In this document: piece after piece, positions 50,967 through 59,642 of the stretch
How the letters are laid out: the number at the start of each line of letters is the position of its first letter
Position numbering within the stretch: the first letter of the stretch is position 1
NCBI GenBank assembly: GCA_020853815.1
Contig: JADYYE010000088.1
Span: forward strand, 102,990-166,989
Source: Phycisphaerales bacterium
GTDB taxonomy: Bacteria > Planctomycetota > Phycisphaerae > Phycisphaerales > UBA1924
DNA length: 64,000 bases
Reading direction: 5' to 3'
Made by a program: the position numbers and the translations under genes
Notes under the pieces: generated by a model
What the model saw: only the letters and a program-made list of their open reading frames with translations
Databases searched by the model: none
Told to the model about the DNA's origin: nothing

Positions 50967-51782
50967 ATGGTACGTCGGACGGAATCGGATTGCATCCGGC
51001 GGCATCCCAATGTGAAGCGGGGCCTACGGTCATCCGAAGGGAACGGGAAGGGATCGCCAATCGAAGAGGTTCGCACCTTGAGCCATCCCCCACTGCCAAC
51101 GACCCCGACGCGGATCCTCATCACCGCAGGACCGACCCACGAGCCGATCGACTCGGTGCGGTTCATCGGGAATCGGTCCTCCGGGCGGATGGGGTGCGCC
51201 CTGGCCGACGAAGCGGCCCGACGCGGGTGGTCCGCAACCCTGCTGCTCGGACCGGCCCCAGCCTTTCCGACCGATTCGCGGGTGCGGGTACGCCGGTTCC
51301 GAACGTGCGAAGACTTGCGGGGATTGCTTCGGGAGGAGTTTGGGAAGACGGACGTGCTGGTGATGGCGGCCGCGGTCGCGGATTATCGGCCAAAGGTCGA
51401 CCCGGCGATGTGGAATGGCAAGTTCAGACGGCACGCGAGCAATCTCACGCTCGAACTCGAGCCGACGCCGGACCTGTTGGCGGAAGTCAGTTCATCGCGG
51501 AGGACCGGGCAGTTGCTGATTGGATTTGCGCTCGAGCCGCGCGAAGAGCTGGCCACCTCTTCGCTCGCCAAGCTCGAACGCAAGGGCGTCGACCTGGTGG
51601 TGGGAAACCCCCTGGAGACCATGGACAGCCCGGACATTGAGGCGACCCTCTTCGCCAAGGGCGGCGCACAGACCCCGGCGCCCAAGATGTCCAAGGACGC
51701 CTTCGCGGCGTGGCTGATGGATCGGATCGTGCCAAAAGTCCATTCACCACGGAGCGACGCGGAGAGCGCGGAGGGGGCATGA
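50967..51782 (+). CDS. coaB: Phosphopantothenate-cysteine ligase (stand-alone CoaB)
   Basis: 271 residues from an ATG preceded by GGAGGG. It contains the DFP/CoaB core: RILITAGPTHEPIDSVRFIGN, RSSGRMGCALADEAARRG, DVLVMAAAVADYRP, LELEPTPDLLAEV, IGFALEPRE and KGVDLVVGNPLE. It ligates cysteine to 4'-phosphopantothenate in coenzyme A synthesis. Most bacteria fuse CoaB to the flavoprotein decarboxylase CoaC; no CoaC domain precedes it here, so CoaC must lie elsewhere. Residues 1-36 are not conserved, so a later start (TTG at about 51079) is possible. The last residues (SPRSDAESAEGA) come from repeat-like DNA. Confidence 0.9.
   Translation: MVRRTESDCIRRHPNVKRGLRSSEGNGKGSPIEEVRTLSHPPLPTTPTRILITAGPTHEPIDSVRFIGNRSSGRMGCALADEAARRGWSATLLLGPAPAFPTDSRVRVRRFRTCEDLRGLLREEFGKTDVLVMAAAVADYRPKVDPAMWNGKFRRHASNLTLELEPTPDLLAEVSSSRRTGQLLIGFALEPREELATSSLAKLERKGVDLVVGNPLETMDSPDIEATLFAKGGAQTPAPKMSKDAFAAWLMDRIVPKVHSPRSDAESAEGA
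51743..51774 (-). repeat. Nonamer-type repeat fragment at the 3' end of coaB
   Basis: Read on the minus strand this segment runs CCTCCGCGC, TCTCCGCGT, CGCTCCGTG, GTGAA, a GC-richer version of the TCTCTGCGT nonamers and GTTGAA end of arrays A and B. In coaB it encodes the final Ser/Asp/Glu/Ala residues just before the stop. Confidence 0.5.
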
Positions 51783-51964
51783 ATGGACCGAGGGTGGGAT
51801 TGCCGGACGGCTTCGACAGGGTCGGGCGGCAACAAGCCGAAGCGTGCTGCACCCCTCCCACCGACCCCGGGGACATCAGACTGCACTTGCGAGGGCAGGG
51901 GTCGAAGCCCCTCAAGCGCGAGCCCAGCCGATGCACGCCGGAACGCTCGCGCTAGAGTCTCATC

Positions 51965-53842
51965 ATGAAGCCAACCGGGCCGCGACGCGGGCGGGACAAT
52001 CGAGACGGGTCCGATGACTTGCGACGGGGGCCTCGCGGCGGCCCGGGGATGCCCATGCGCGGATTCCGCCCGGGCGGCCCACGGCGTGAGGAGCCAAGCC
52101 CTCAAGGTGGCTTCGACTCCAGCACCGAACGAGGGCAGGATCGCGGGCCTGACACGGGTCCGGGGCGAGGCTTCGAGCGCACCGAACGCCTGCGCGGGCT
52201 TGGGCTTGGCATCCGACTCGTCCACGAAGATGACGACGTGATCGTCGTCGACAAGCCGACCGGCGTGGTGACGGCCGTCATGATGACCGAGGGCGGACTG
52301 CCCTCAAGCACGCCCTGCGTCTTCGGACAGATCAAGCGTCATGTGAAGATGCGCTCGCGCCGACGCGGCACGCGCGTGTGGATCATCCATCGGCTCGACA
52401 AGGAAGCCTCGGGCCTGCTGGTCTTCGCCAAGAGCGAGGCGGCGTATGAGAGCCTGAAGGAGCAGTTCCGCACCAAGCGCGTGCACCGCCTGTACACCGC
52501 GGTCGTCGAGGGCGAGTTGAAAGGACAAGGCCCGCAGGCGACGGGGACGATCAGCACGTTCGTCGCCGAGGGCGCGGATGGCCTGATGCACAGCGTGCGC
52601 GAGCCGGCCAGGCACGCGCGCGACGGCGAGCGCGACGACTCGAGGGGACACGACAACACGCCGCAGCTCGCGGTGACGCATTATCGCGTGGTCGAGGTCG
52701 GGCCGTCGCGCACGATGATCCAGGTTCGGCTGGAGACCGGGCGGAAGAACCAGATCCGCGTTCACATGTCGGAGATGGGCCACCCGCTGATCGGCGATTG
52801 GCGCTATCGCGGCACGGGCCCGAAGGAGTGCGACGACCCGATGGGCCGCGTGTGCCTGCACGCGACCGAGCTCGGGTTTACACACCCCACGACCGGCGAA
52901 TCGATGCGCTTCACGAGCCCCGCGCCGGAGGAGTTCCGGCGTCTGACGCGACGCGGAGGCTCACGAATCCCGGAGACGGCGGCGGAGCCCGCGCCCGAGA
53001 AGCCGATGCCGCAGGTCAGCAACTCGTCGTGGGACCACGTCGCGGGCTGGTACGACCAGCTGCTGAAGCACGGGCGGAGCGACCACCACCGCGACGTGAT
53101 CATGCCGGGAACGCTGCGCTTGCTTGAACTCAAGCCGGGCCAGCGGATTCTCGACGTCGCCTGCGGCCAGGGAATCCTGACGCGAAAGCTTGCTGAGAGC
53201 GGCGCGGACGCGATCGGTGTAGACGCTTCGGAGAAGCTGATCGACGCCGCCCGGCGCTGGGCCAAGGCGGCGGCCAAGCCGGCGCGATTCGAGGTCGGCG
53301 ACGCTCGCGCCATTGACGCCAAGCTCGGCGAGTTTGACGGCGTCGCGTGCGTGATGGCGCTCATGAATATCGATCCGGTCCTGCCGCTGATGCGCGGCGT
53401 CACGAACGCGTTGAAGCAGGGCGGGCGGTTCGTGATGGTGATCCTGCACCCGGCGTTCCGCGCGCCGGGGCGCACGAGCTGGGGCTGGGAATACGAGCGC
53501 TCGCGGCGTGGGCACCGCACGGGCGGGCCGATGGAAAGCGAGCAGAGCGAAACACCACCGCGCCAGTATCGTCGAGTGGATGGCTACCTGACGCAGGAGC
53601 CGACTGCGATCGTGATGAACCCCGGCGAGGTGTCGAGCGGCAAGGAACCGATCACGACGTGGACGTTCAACCGCCCGATCCAGGCGTACGTTCGTGCGAT
53701 TGCGGAGGCGGGCCTGGTGGTCGACGCGATCGAGGAATGGGCGAGCGCGCGGCGGAGTGCGCCAGGTCCGAAGGCGGACGAGGAGAATCGCGCAAGGCGC
53801 GAGATCCCGATGTTCCTAGCGGTGAGGGCGCGGAAGATGTGA
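51965..53842 (+). CDS. RluA-family pseudouridine synthase fused to a SAM-dependent methyltransferase
   Basis: 625 residues. A disordered Gly/Arg/Pro-rich start (residues 1-75) leads into an RluA/RluD pseudouridine synthase (LVHEDDDVIVVDKPTGV, the catalytic Asp in IIHRLDKEASGLLVFAKS near residue 143, TGRKNQIRVHMSEMGHPLIGD). After a linker near residue 345 comes a class I methyltransferase (WDHVAGWYDQLLK, motif I ILDVACGQGILTRKL near 394, GVDASEKLI, FDGVACVMALMNI, GGRFVMVILHP). The pair would modify RNA at two levels, or the methyltransferase may act on another substrate; the target is unknown. The ATG lies 6 nt after TAGAGT with no ribosome-binding site, suggesting a leaderless transcript. Confidence 0.9.
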   Translation: MKPTGPRRGRDNRDGSDDLRRGPRGGPGMPMRGFRPGGPRREEPSPQGGFDSSTERGQDRGPDTGPGRGFERTERLRGLGLGIRLVHEDDDVIVVDKPTGVVTAVMMTEGGLPSSTPCVFGQIKRHVKMRSRRRGTRVWIIHRLDKEASGLLVFAKSEAAYESLKEQFRTKRVHRLYTAVVEGELKGQGPQATGTISTFVAEGADGLMHSVREPARHARDGERDDSRGHDNTPQLAVTHYRVVEVGPSRTMIQVRLETGRKNQIRVHMSEMGHPLIGDWRYRGTGPKECDDPMGRVCLHATELGFTHPTTGESMRFTSPAPEEFRRLTRRGGSRIPETAAEPAPEKPMPQVSNSSWDHVAGWYDQLLKHGRSDHHRDVIMPGTLRLLELKPGQRILDVACGQGILTRKLAESGADAIGVDASEKLIDAARRWAKAAAKPARFEVGDARAIDAKLGEFDGVACVMALMNIDPVLPLMRGVTNALKQGGRFVMVILHPAFRAPGRTSWGWEYERSRRGHRTGGPMESEQSETPPRQYRRVDGYLTQEPTAIVMNPGEVSSGKEPITTWTFNRPIQAYVRAIAEAGLVVDAIEEWASARRSAPGPKADEENRARREIPMFLAVRARKM

Positions 53843-53907
53843 GAGGCGACTTGGATCGCTCGGACCTGGGGAAAGGTCCGTGGCACAAAGCAGCTTGCCG
53901 CGCGAAG

Positions 53908-53981
53908 CGTCCCGGGGCGGATTCGAACCGCCGACCTGCGATTTAGAAGACCGCTGCTCTATCCAACTGAGCTACCGGGAC
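53908..53981 (-). tRNA. tRNA-Arg (anticodon UCU)
   Basis: The minus strand folds as a complete cloverleaf. Acceptor GTCCCGG pairs with CCGGGAC plus discriminator G. The D arm is GCTC/GAGC with an AGTTGGATA loop. The anticodon stem GCGGT/ATCGC carries loop CTTCTAA, hence anticodon TCT (reads AGA/AGG). The T arm is GGCGG-TTCGAAT-CCGCC. CCA is not encoded. Arg codons AGA/AGG are rare in the neighbouring genes. Confidence 0.95.
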
Positions 53982-54119
53982 GTGGACGGATCGCCTAAGT
54001 TTAGGCGATCGGGTGGTTGCCGCAGGCGTGTTGATAGGGCGAGAAGCGGCGGGGATCCGCGGGCCACACAATGCGCCTGGCGGCGATCTGCGTTCCAACC
54101 TTTGGCACGGAGATGGGCG

Positions 54120-55415
54120 ATGAAGTCAAGTTGGCTGGGCGCGGGGCTTGTGTCGGTCGTTCTCGCGTGGGGCGCGCGGGCCCAGGACGGCGCGGGCGAG
54201 ATCAGCAATGTGCCGGCCGCGGGGTCGGTGGTGCTGCGGGTCGCGACGTTCAACGTTGAGGACATGCGGACGAGCGATCTGAAGACGGGCGATCAGCCGC
54301 GGCTGAAGCAACTGGCCGAGGTGATCCAGCGGATGCGCCCCAACATCATCTTCCTGAACGAGATCGCGTATGACGGCGAGGGCTTTCCCGATCTGGTTTC
54401 CGGCGAGAAGCTCGGGCAGAACGCGGCGAGGTTTGCGGAGTTGTACCTGGCGGTGCCGCAGGCGCCGGACGTGCAGGGAATGAAGTTCAAGGCGTTCATG
54501 GCGCCGGTGAACACGGGTGTTTCGAGCGGCTTTGATCTCGATAATGACGGAAAGACGGTCGCGGAGTTTCCCATGCCGCCGGCGTCGGATGCGGCGGGGA
54601 ATCCGTCGAAGCAGACGGCCGAGGGGCGGGCGTATGGGAACGACTGCTGGGGATTCGGCACGTTTCCCGGGCAATACGGCATGGCGCTGCTGGTCGACGA
54701 GCGTCTGGAGATTCTGAGCGAGCACGTGCGCACGTTCAGGCTCATGCCCTGGAGCTATCTGCCGAACGCGATGCTGCCCAAGTCGCTTGATGGCAAGGCG
54801 TGGTTTGACGATGAAGAGTTGAAGTACATGCGGCTCTCGTCGAAGTCGCACTGGGACGTGCCGGTGCGGCTGCCCAACAAGAGCGTGCTGCACGTGCTGT
54901 GCTCGCATCCTTCACCGCCGGCGTTCGATGGGGCTGAGATGCGGAACGCGAGACGCAACCACGATGAGGTGCGGTTCTGGAGCGACTACATCGACAACTC
55001 CGGGGCCCTGGTCGATGACGCGAGCCAGCCGGGCGGGCTGTGGGAGGGCTCGATGTTCGTGATCGTGGGCGATCTCAACGCCGACCCGGACGAGGGTGCG
55101 TCGATCGACAACCCGATCGGAAAACTGCTTGGGCACGCGAAGGTCAACGCGAGCGTGACGCCGATCGCGGATGTGCCGGCGCTGGGGCTCGACCCGGACG
55201 ACACGTCGTCGTTCAGAATGCGCGTTGATTATGTGCTTGCGTCGCGGGCGATCGCGGTGGCCAAGGCGGGCGTGTGGCGGCGAGCGCCGGGGAGCGATGC
55301 ACGCTTGGGCGCGGAGGCATCGGTCAAGTTCCCCAGCGATCACTACCCGGTGTGGGCGGACCTGGCGGTGCCGCCACCGGTGCCGGTAACGAGCGAGAGC
55401 GGCGCGGGGAAGTAG
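54120..55415 (+). CDS. Exported endonuclease/exonuclease/phosphatase-family protein
   Basis: 431 residues with a signal peptide (SSWLGAGLVSVVLAWGARAQ) and a DNase I-like fold. The first strand is VVLRVATFNVEDM, the metal-binding glutamate is in NIIFLNEIAYDGE, the active histidine is in VLCSHPSPPAFDG, VIVGDLNADPDEGAS holds the Asp-x-Asn motif, and PSDHYPVWADLAV is the closing His-containing strand. Substrates in this superfamily range from nucleic acids to phospholipids and inositol phosphates; none can be assigned. The start at 54120 follows GGAG and the signal peptide; the open frame before it crosses the tRNA and is not coding. Confidence 0.88.
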   Translation: MKSSWLGAGLVSVVLAWGARAQDGAGEISNVPAAGSVVLRVATFNVEDMRTSDLKTGDQPRLKQLAEVIQRMRPNIIFLNEIAYDGEGFPDLVSGEKLGQNAARFAELYLAVPQAPDVQGMKFKAFMAPVNTGVSSGFDLDNDGKTVAEFPMPPASDAAGNPSKQTAEGRAYGNDCWGFGTFPGQYGMALLVDERLEILSEHVRTFRLMPWSYLPNAMLPKSLDGKAWFDDEELKYMRLSSKSHWDVPVRLPNKSVLHVLCSHPSPPAFDGAEMRNARRNHDEVRFWSDYIDNSGALVDDASQPGGLWEGSMFVIVGDLNADPDEGASIDNPIGKLLGHAKVNASVTPIADVPALGLDPDDTSSFRMRVDYVLASRAIAVAKAGVWRRAPGSDARLGAEASVKFPSDHYPVWADLAVPPPVPVTSESGAGK

Positions 55416-55540
55416 GTAAGACGAGGTTGGTCGTTGGCGCGGACACGGGGTGGAGGATCGGTCGGGTGGTTCATTCACGGAGTTTCAGGTCCGGCGCTCA
55501 GGAAGTGGTGATCGTGGCCGCGCGCGCGAAGCCCGCGTGA

Positions 55541-56620
55541 ATGGTCATCGCTACACTTGTCGGCTTGTCGCGGGCGACGACAGAACAGCGACCGGATGAC
55601 CGGGCCTCGCCGGTGGCGCAGGCCTTGGCTGTCGATGCGCCGGTGCGGGTTGATCTGCCTCCGGGAACAGCGACCGCCAGCGGCGCTGGCGCGTCGACCG
55701 AACCTCGCGCTGGCGTGGTCAAGAGCTTGCTTGAGACCACCAAACCCGGCATCACCAAGCTCGTGACGATCACCTCGGCGCTTGGCTTCGTGCTCTCGGC
55801 CGTCGAGCACACTTGGACACTGGGCTCGTTGGCGATCGCGGCGATCGGGTCGAGCATCGGCGTTGCAATGACCGCGGCGGGCGCGAACTCGCTCAACCAG
55901 GCGATCGAGCGCGACCGCGACGCGGTGATGCAGCGGACCGCCAAGCGCCCGCTTCCCGAATCTCGCGTCACGGCGCGGCAGGTTGTCACGCTGGGGATCG
56001 TGCTCTCGGTGATCGGGACGGCGCTGCTGTGGTGGGTGAACGGCCCGGCGCCGGCGGTGCTGGCGGCGGCGTGCATCCTTGTGTATGTCTTTGCATACAC
56101 GCCGATGAAGCTCTTGACGCCGGCATCAACGCTGGTCGGAACGATTCCCGGCGCGATCCCGCCGATGATCGGCTGGTCGGCGGCCGCGGGGGGCGGGTTC
56201 GAGTCGGCCCTGTCGCTTGGCGCGCTGTCGCTGTACGCGCTCATGACGGTGTGGCAGGTTCCCCACTTCTTTGCGATCGCATGGATGTATCGCGATGACT
56301 ATGCACGCGGCGGGTTCTGCGTGCTGCCGACGCGGGAGCGCGGCGAGCTTCGAACGGTGCGAGCGATCGTTGTCTGGACGATTCTGCTCGCGCCGGCGAC
56401 GATCGCGCCCGGATTCCTGGTGAAGAACCTGGGCCTGCCCTATGTGGGCGTGGCGGCACTGACCTACCTCGGCTTTCTGTGGCTGGTGGTGAAGCTGGCG
56501 CGAACCAAGGATCGGGCTTCGGCCCGCAAGGTCTTCTTTGCGTCGATCGCGCACCTGCCGCTGCTCATCATCGCGATGGTGGGCGAAGCGTTGGTGCGGG
56601 TGTGGTTGGCGCGGGGGTGA
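55541..56620 (+). CDS. ctaB: Protoheme IX farnesyltransferase (heme O synthase)
   Basis: 359 residues, of which the first 60 are a non-conserved Ala/Pro/Thr-rich extension. The UbiA-type prenyltransferase core has nine hydrophobic helices and both Asp-rich motifs: NSLNQAIERDRDAVMQRT (about residue 116) with KRPLPESRV, and FFAIAWMYRDDYARGG. It farnesylates haem B to haem O for cytochrome oxidase in the inner membrane. No other oxidase genes lie next to it. No good ribosome-binding site precedes the ATG, so a start further downstream is possible. Confidence 0.95.
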   Translation: MVIATLVGLSRATTEQRPDDRASPVAQALAVDAPVRVDLPPGTATASGAGASTEPRAGVVKSLLETTKPGITKLVTITSALGFVLSAVEHTWTLGSLAIAAIGSSIGVAMTAAGANSLNQAIERDRDAVMQRTAKRPLPESRVTARQVVTLGIVLSVIGTALLWWVNGPAPAVLAAACILVYVFAYTPMKLLTPASTLVGTIPGAIPPMIGWSAAAGGGFESALSLGALSLYALMTVWQVPHFFAIAWMYRDDYARGGFCVLPTRERGELRTVRAIVVWTILLAPATIAPGFLVKNLGLPYVGVAALTYLGFLWLVVKLARTKDRASARKVFFASIAHLPLLIIAMVGEALVRVWLARG

Positions 56621-56651
56621 CGACTGCTTCGAGCAGAGTGCGCCAGCGGAG

Positions 56652-57545
56652 TCAAAAAGTAAACGCGGCGCAAAGACCGAGCACCGGGCCGTGCGTGATG
56701 GTGTCCCAGATCATACCTGAGCCCTCGTAATCCTGACCGATGGCGCGGTATCCGGCGAAAAGCCCGAGAGACCATGAGTCGAAGGACCAGTTGTATCCAA
56801 GCGCGCCGATCGCCTGCCACGCAAAGCTTGACCCATCGACGCCGAAACCTCCGGCGTCACCACGGAGCGAGGCCCGCCAGTTCTTGGAGAGGTCGAGCGA
56901 CGCGCGGACACCGACGAAGGGTTCGACCCAGGCGGCATGGTTGGCGAACTCACGCTCGACGCCGCCCTGAAGGACTTCGCCGCGAGGGAGCGTGACGTTG
57001 GCGTCGGCGGTGACATCCATCGCCACCTCCAGGTCGGTGTAGCGCACCCCGCCGAAGGCATCGAGTCGAACGCGACGGTCGCCGGATTCGCCGATCGGAG
57101 CATCGACAAAGCGATAGCCTGCGAAGCCCTCGAACCACGCGTTCTCCAGCACCGCCCGAGCCGCGACCCCAACGGACGAATCGACGACCAAGCCGTCGCG
57201 GGCGCGACCGCGCGTCCCAGAGAACTCCGCCTTGGCGAGCGCGCCCGAAGCCTGAAACACGAACCGACCCACCTCGAGGTCCAAGGCGCCCATGAGTCCC
57301 AGGATGGAATCGGATTCGTCTAGGATATCCGCGAACGACGCGTCGACGTCGACTTCGATGTCGTGCGAGCCGACTCGGCCGTCGTAGCTGGTCAGCCACG
57401 CGTAAGGCGTGAATGACAGGATGGCGCGTGGGGGCGCGGTCTCACTTGGAATGGCGTCGGCGGGCGTCGAGGTCTGCGCGAGGCTGGGATTGGCGAGCGC
57501 ACACAGCGCCAGCGGCGTGAGGGCACAGTGCGAGCGGCGGGGCAT
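56652..57545 (-). CDS. Outer-membrane beta-barrel protein
   Basis: 297 residues with a signal peptide (LTPLALCALANPSLAQ). The mature part alternates hydrophobic and polar residues in about eight to ten strands, e.g. RAILSFTPYAWLTSYDG, RFVFQASGALAKAEFSG, VRLDAFGGVRYTDLEVAM and SWSLGLFAGYRAIGQDYEG. It ends in Phe (GLCAAFTF), the usual outer-membrane assembly signal. Similar proteins are annotated as outer-membrane or OmpA-type barrels. Its function is unknown. It is convergent with ctaB. Confidence 0.8.
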   Translation of the reverse strand: MPRRSHCALTPLALCALANPSLAQTSTPADAIPSETAPPRAILSFTPYAWLTSYDGRVGSHDIEVDVDASFADILDESDSILGLMGALDLEVGRFVFQASGALAKAEFSGTRGRARDGLVVDSSVGVAARAVLENAWFEGFAGYRFVDAPIGESGDRRVRLDAFGGVRYTDLEVAMDVTADANVTLPRGEVLQGGVEREFANHAAWVEPFVGVRASLDLSKNWRASLRGDAGGFGVDGSSFAWQAIGALGYNWSFDSWSLGLFAGYRAIGQDYEGSGMIWDTITHGPVLGLCAAFTF

Positions 57546-57602
57546 GAATTCTTCGTTCGGAAGCGGCCTGGCGCGAGAACGATGGCTGTGGTCAACCCGC
57601 GA

Positions 57603-59057
57603 TCAGTCAACACGCTTGACGGCGGGAGGATTCCAGCGGCCGTCCAACGCCTGGGGCTTGGGGGCGTAGAGGCGCATGGTCGCGCCGAGCACGCCGCTGG
57701 CGGGCGCGGGGAGCCAGTTGGACTCCTTGTCGGCGCCTGGGCTGGCGTGCTGGATGTAGATGGTCAGTGAGCCATCGGCGTTAAACTTCAGCGCGTCGCG
57801 ATCGCCGATCGCGAATCGGTTGATGGGATTGGCGACCTGGAACCCCTCCGCGTCGTACATGGTGACCGACCAGAACGCGCCCACGGGCGGGATTTCCGAC
57901 TTGGCAAAGTGCAGAGCGTACCGGTGCTCCCCCATCAAAGGCTTGCCGTCCGCATCACCGACACTCAGCGGGTAGACCGCGTCCTCGGGCTGGTTGGCGC
58001 CGAGCCCGACCATGGCGACGATCGCTCGCTTCAGGTAGAAGTTGCCGTAGACGCCCATGGTGTCGGTGTTCATCTGCCACCCGTTGGTCACCCGGGCCAA
58101 TGTCGGCGTCTTGTCTTTGAGAAGTTGTAGGCCCGCGCCCACGGCGCGGCGAAGACCGGCCTGAACCTGAGGCGGGGCGGCGTTGAAATCGAACGAACTT
58201 CCGCGACGAATGCCGAGGCGCTCGAGTCGGGCCAGTGTCGACCAGTCGGTGATCGCGGGCGGGTGGCGCATCATCAGGTCCGCGCCGTACGAGAAGTACT
58301 TCTCCGCGGGCATGGTATTGACCTGGACCAGCGGGGGCGTCTTCATGTCCACGGTCGGATCGGGCACAAAGGCCGGGGGTTCGAGCTTGGCGTTCAGCTT
58401 TGAGAGAGGTGTGATGGTGTACCGGTCTTGCACCTTGTGAACGGCGTCGTAGTCGGCCGGGCCGTTGGTCTGCGTGCGCCCGATGATCCAAACGTAGGGC
58501 GTCGGAGCGTCGACGCGCGAGAGGCCCTTGGGCAGCGTGCCGGTCCAGCCGGGCGGGACGAGGGCCCACTGGCCGCGGCCCGTGCCGCTGGTTCGGGCAC
58601 CTGGAACGGCGAAAACATTGGACCACATGTCGAGCATGGGGAGGAGGTAATGGCGACCGCCGGTGTCGGGAGCCGAGACGACAAGGGGCTCCTTGCTCAG
58701 GTCGAGCCACGCGGACGAGTACAGCGTGTCGAAGTTCGGACGTACCACCTCGCGGAAATCGGCCGACGGGTATGCGCGCATGTGGTGGAACGAGTTCATC
58801 GGACCCAACCCTGACCTTGCGCCGGCGGGCAGATTGGTCGAGACCCGACGGGTCACATCCATCGAGATGATCGGGTAGAAGTAGACGTAGGCCTCGATAC
58901 CGATCTCGAACGCCTCCTGCTCGGTCACGGCGGCGGACACCGACGCGACGTTGGTGGCGTCGGGGCGCGGGGCGACGGTGGTATCGGCGAGGCACGCCGC
59001 CCCCAACACACACGAGCCGATCAGGGACAGGAGACCGGATGGCCGGACGTTGAACAC
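57603..59057 (-). CDS. Exported DUF1254/DUF1214 protein
   Basis: 484 residues from a GTG, with a signal peptide (LLSLIGSCVLGAACLADT). The DUF1254 part (EAFEIGIEAYVYFYPIISM, RPNFDTLYSSAWLDL, YLLPMLDMWSNVFAVPG) is followed by the DUF1214 part (GVYGNFYLKRAIVAM, FWSVTMYDAEGFQV, DGSLTIYIQ, NWLPAP). The paired domains are widespread in secreted bacterial proteins; no reaction is established for them. It stands 57 bp downstream of nothing conserved and upstream of the barrel-protein gene on the same strand, so the two may share a transcript. Confidence 0.9.
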   Translation of the reverse strand: MFNVRPSGLLSLIGSCVLGAACLADTTVAPRPDATNVASVSAAVTEQEAFEIGIEAYVYFYPIISMDVTRRVSTNLPAGARSGLGPMNSFHHMRAYPSADFREVVRPNFDTLYSSAWLDLSKEPLVVSAPDTGGRHYLLPMLDMWSNVFAVPGARTSGTGRGQWALVPPGWTGTLPKGLSRVDAPTPYVWIIGRTQTNGPADYDAVHKVQDRYTITPLSKLNAKLEPPAFVPDPTVDMKTPPLVQVNTMPAEKYFSYGADLMMRHPPAITDWSTLARLERLGIRRGSSFDFNAAPPQVQAGLRRAVGAGLQLLKDKTPTLARVTNGWQMNTDTMGVYGNFYLKRAIVAMVGLGANQPEDAVYPLSVGDADGKPLMGEHRYALHFAKSEIPPVGAFWSVTMYDAEGFQVANPINRFAIGDRDALKFNADGSLTIYIQHASPGADKESNWLPAPASGVLGATMRLYAPKPQALDGRWNPPAVKRVD

Positions 59058-59642
59058 CGGTGAGGAGTAGGCGTGCGCTACGTTGATATCACGATCACGG
59101 GTGTCATTCGACGTTGAGAGATTGATTGAGTTGCACCCCTTGCTGGAGCGGTCCTTGGCCAGAATGTGGTTCTCGTGACCACATGGTCAGCCTATCAGCG
59201 GGTGCGAGAGTGATTCCAGCCGACGCCGACATTCCCGACTCGTGCGGTTGAACATGGCGTGGGTTCAAGGTCGGGTTGTCGCGGATGCCCGTGTGCGTCG
59301 CCGGCCCGATCGTCGGGGGTCCGATCGATCCACGCCTGGCCTCGGGGCAGATGATCTCTTCCGGGCGCTCCGGGCGCGACGCTTTTGCGAGCCCGAGATT
59401 CGAATGGACACTCCGCCTCGGAAGGAAGGCATGACTCGCACCGTCCATCGTCCGGATGATCGAAGAGCCGTGCGGACCGCGATGGGCGCTTGAGCACCGA
59501 TCGGAGCGGTCTCGAATCTAGGGGTTTCCCTGGCAATGACAACCAGTCGCAATACGGACGGGATCGGGTGCTCGGACGGCCAGCCCGCCCGGTGCTGAAG
59601 GAGATGAAGGCCTGCGTCGTTCGGCCTCGTTGGCCGGCGTTG
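59058..59642. other. 585-bp gap without a supported gene
   Basis: Open frames exist on both strands but none has a conserved sequence, a ribosome-binding site or protein-like composition. A 7-bp inverted repeat ATGTGGT/ACCACAT (59164-59170 and 59178-59184) about 110 bp upstream of the DUF1254 gene could be an operator. The rest may be a decayed gene or untranslated DNA. Confidence 0.5.
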
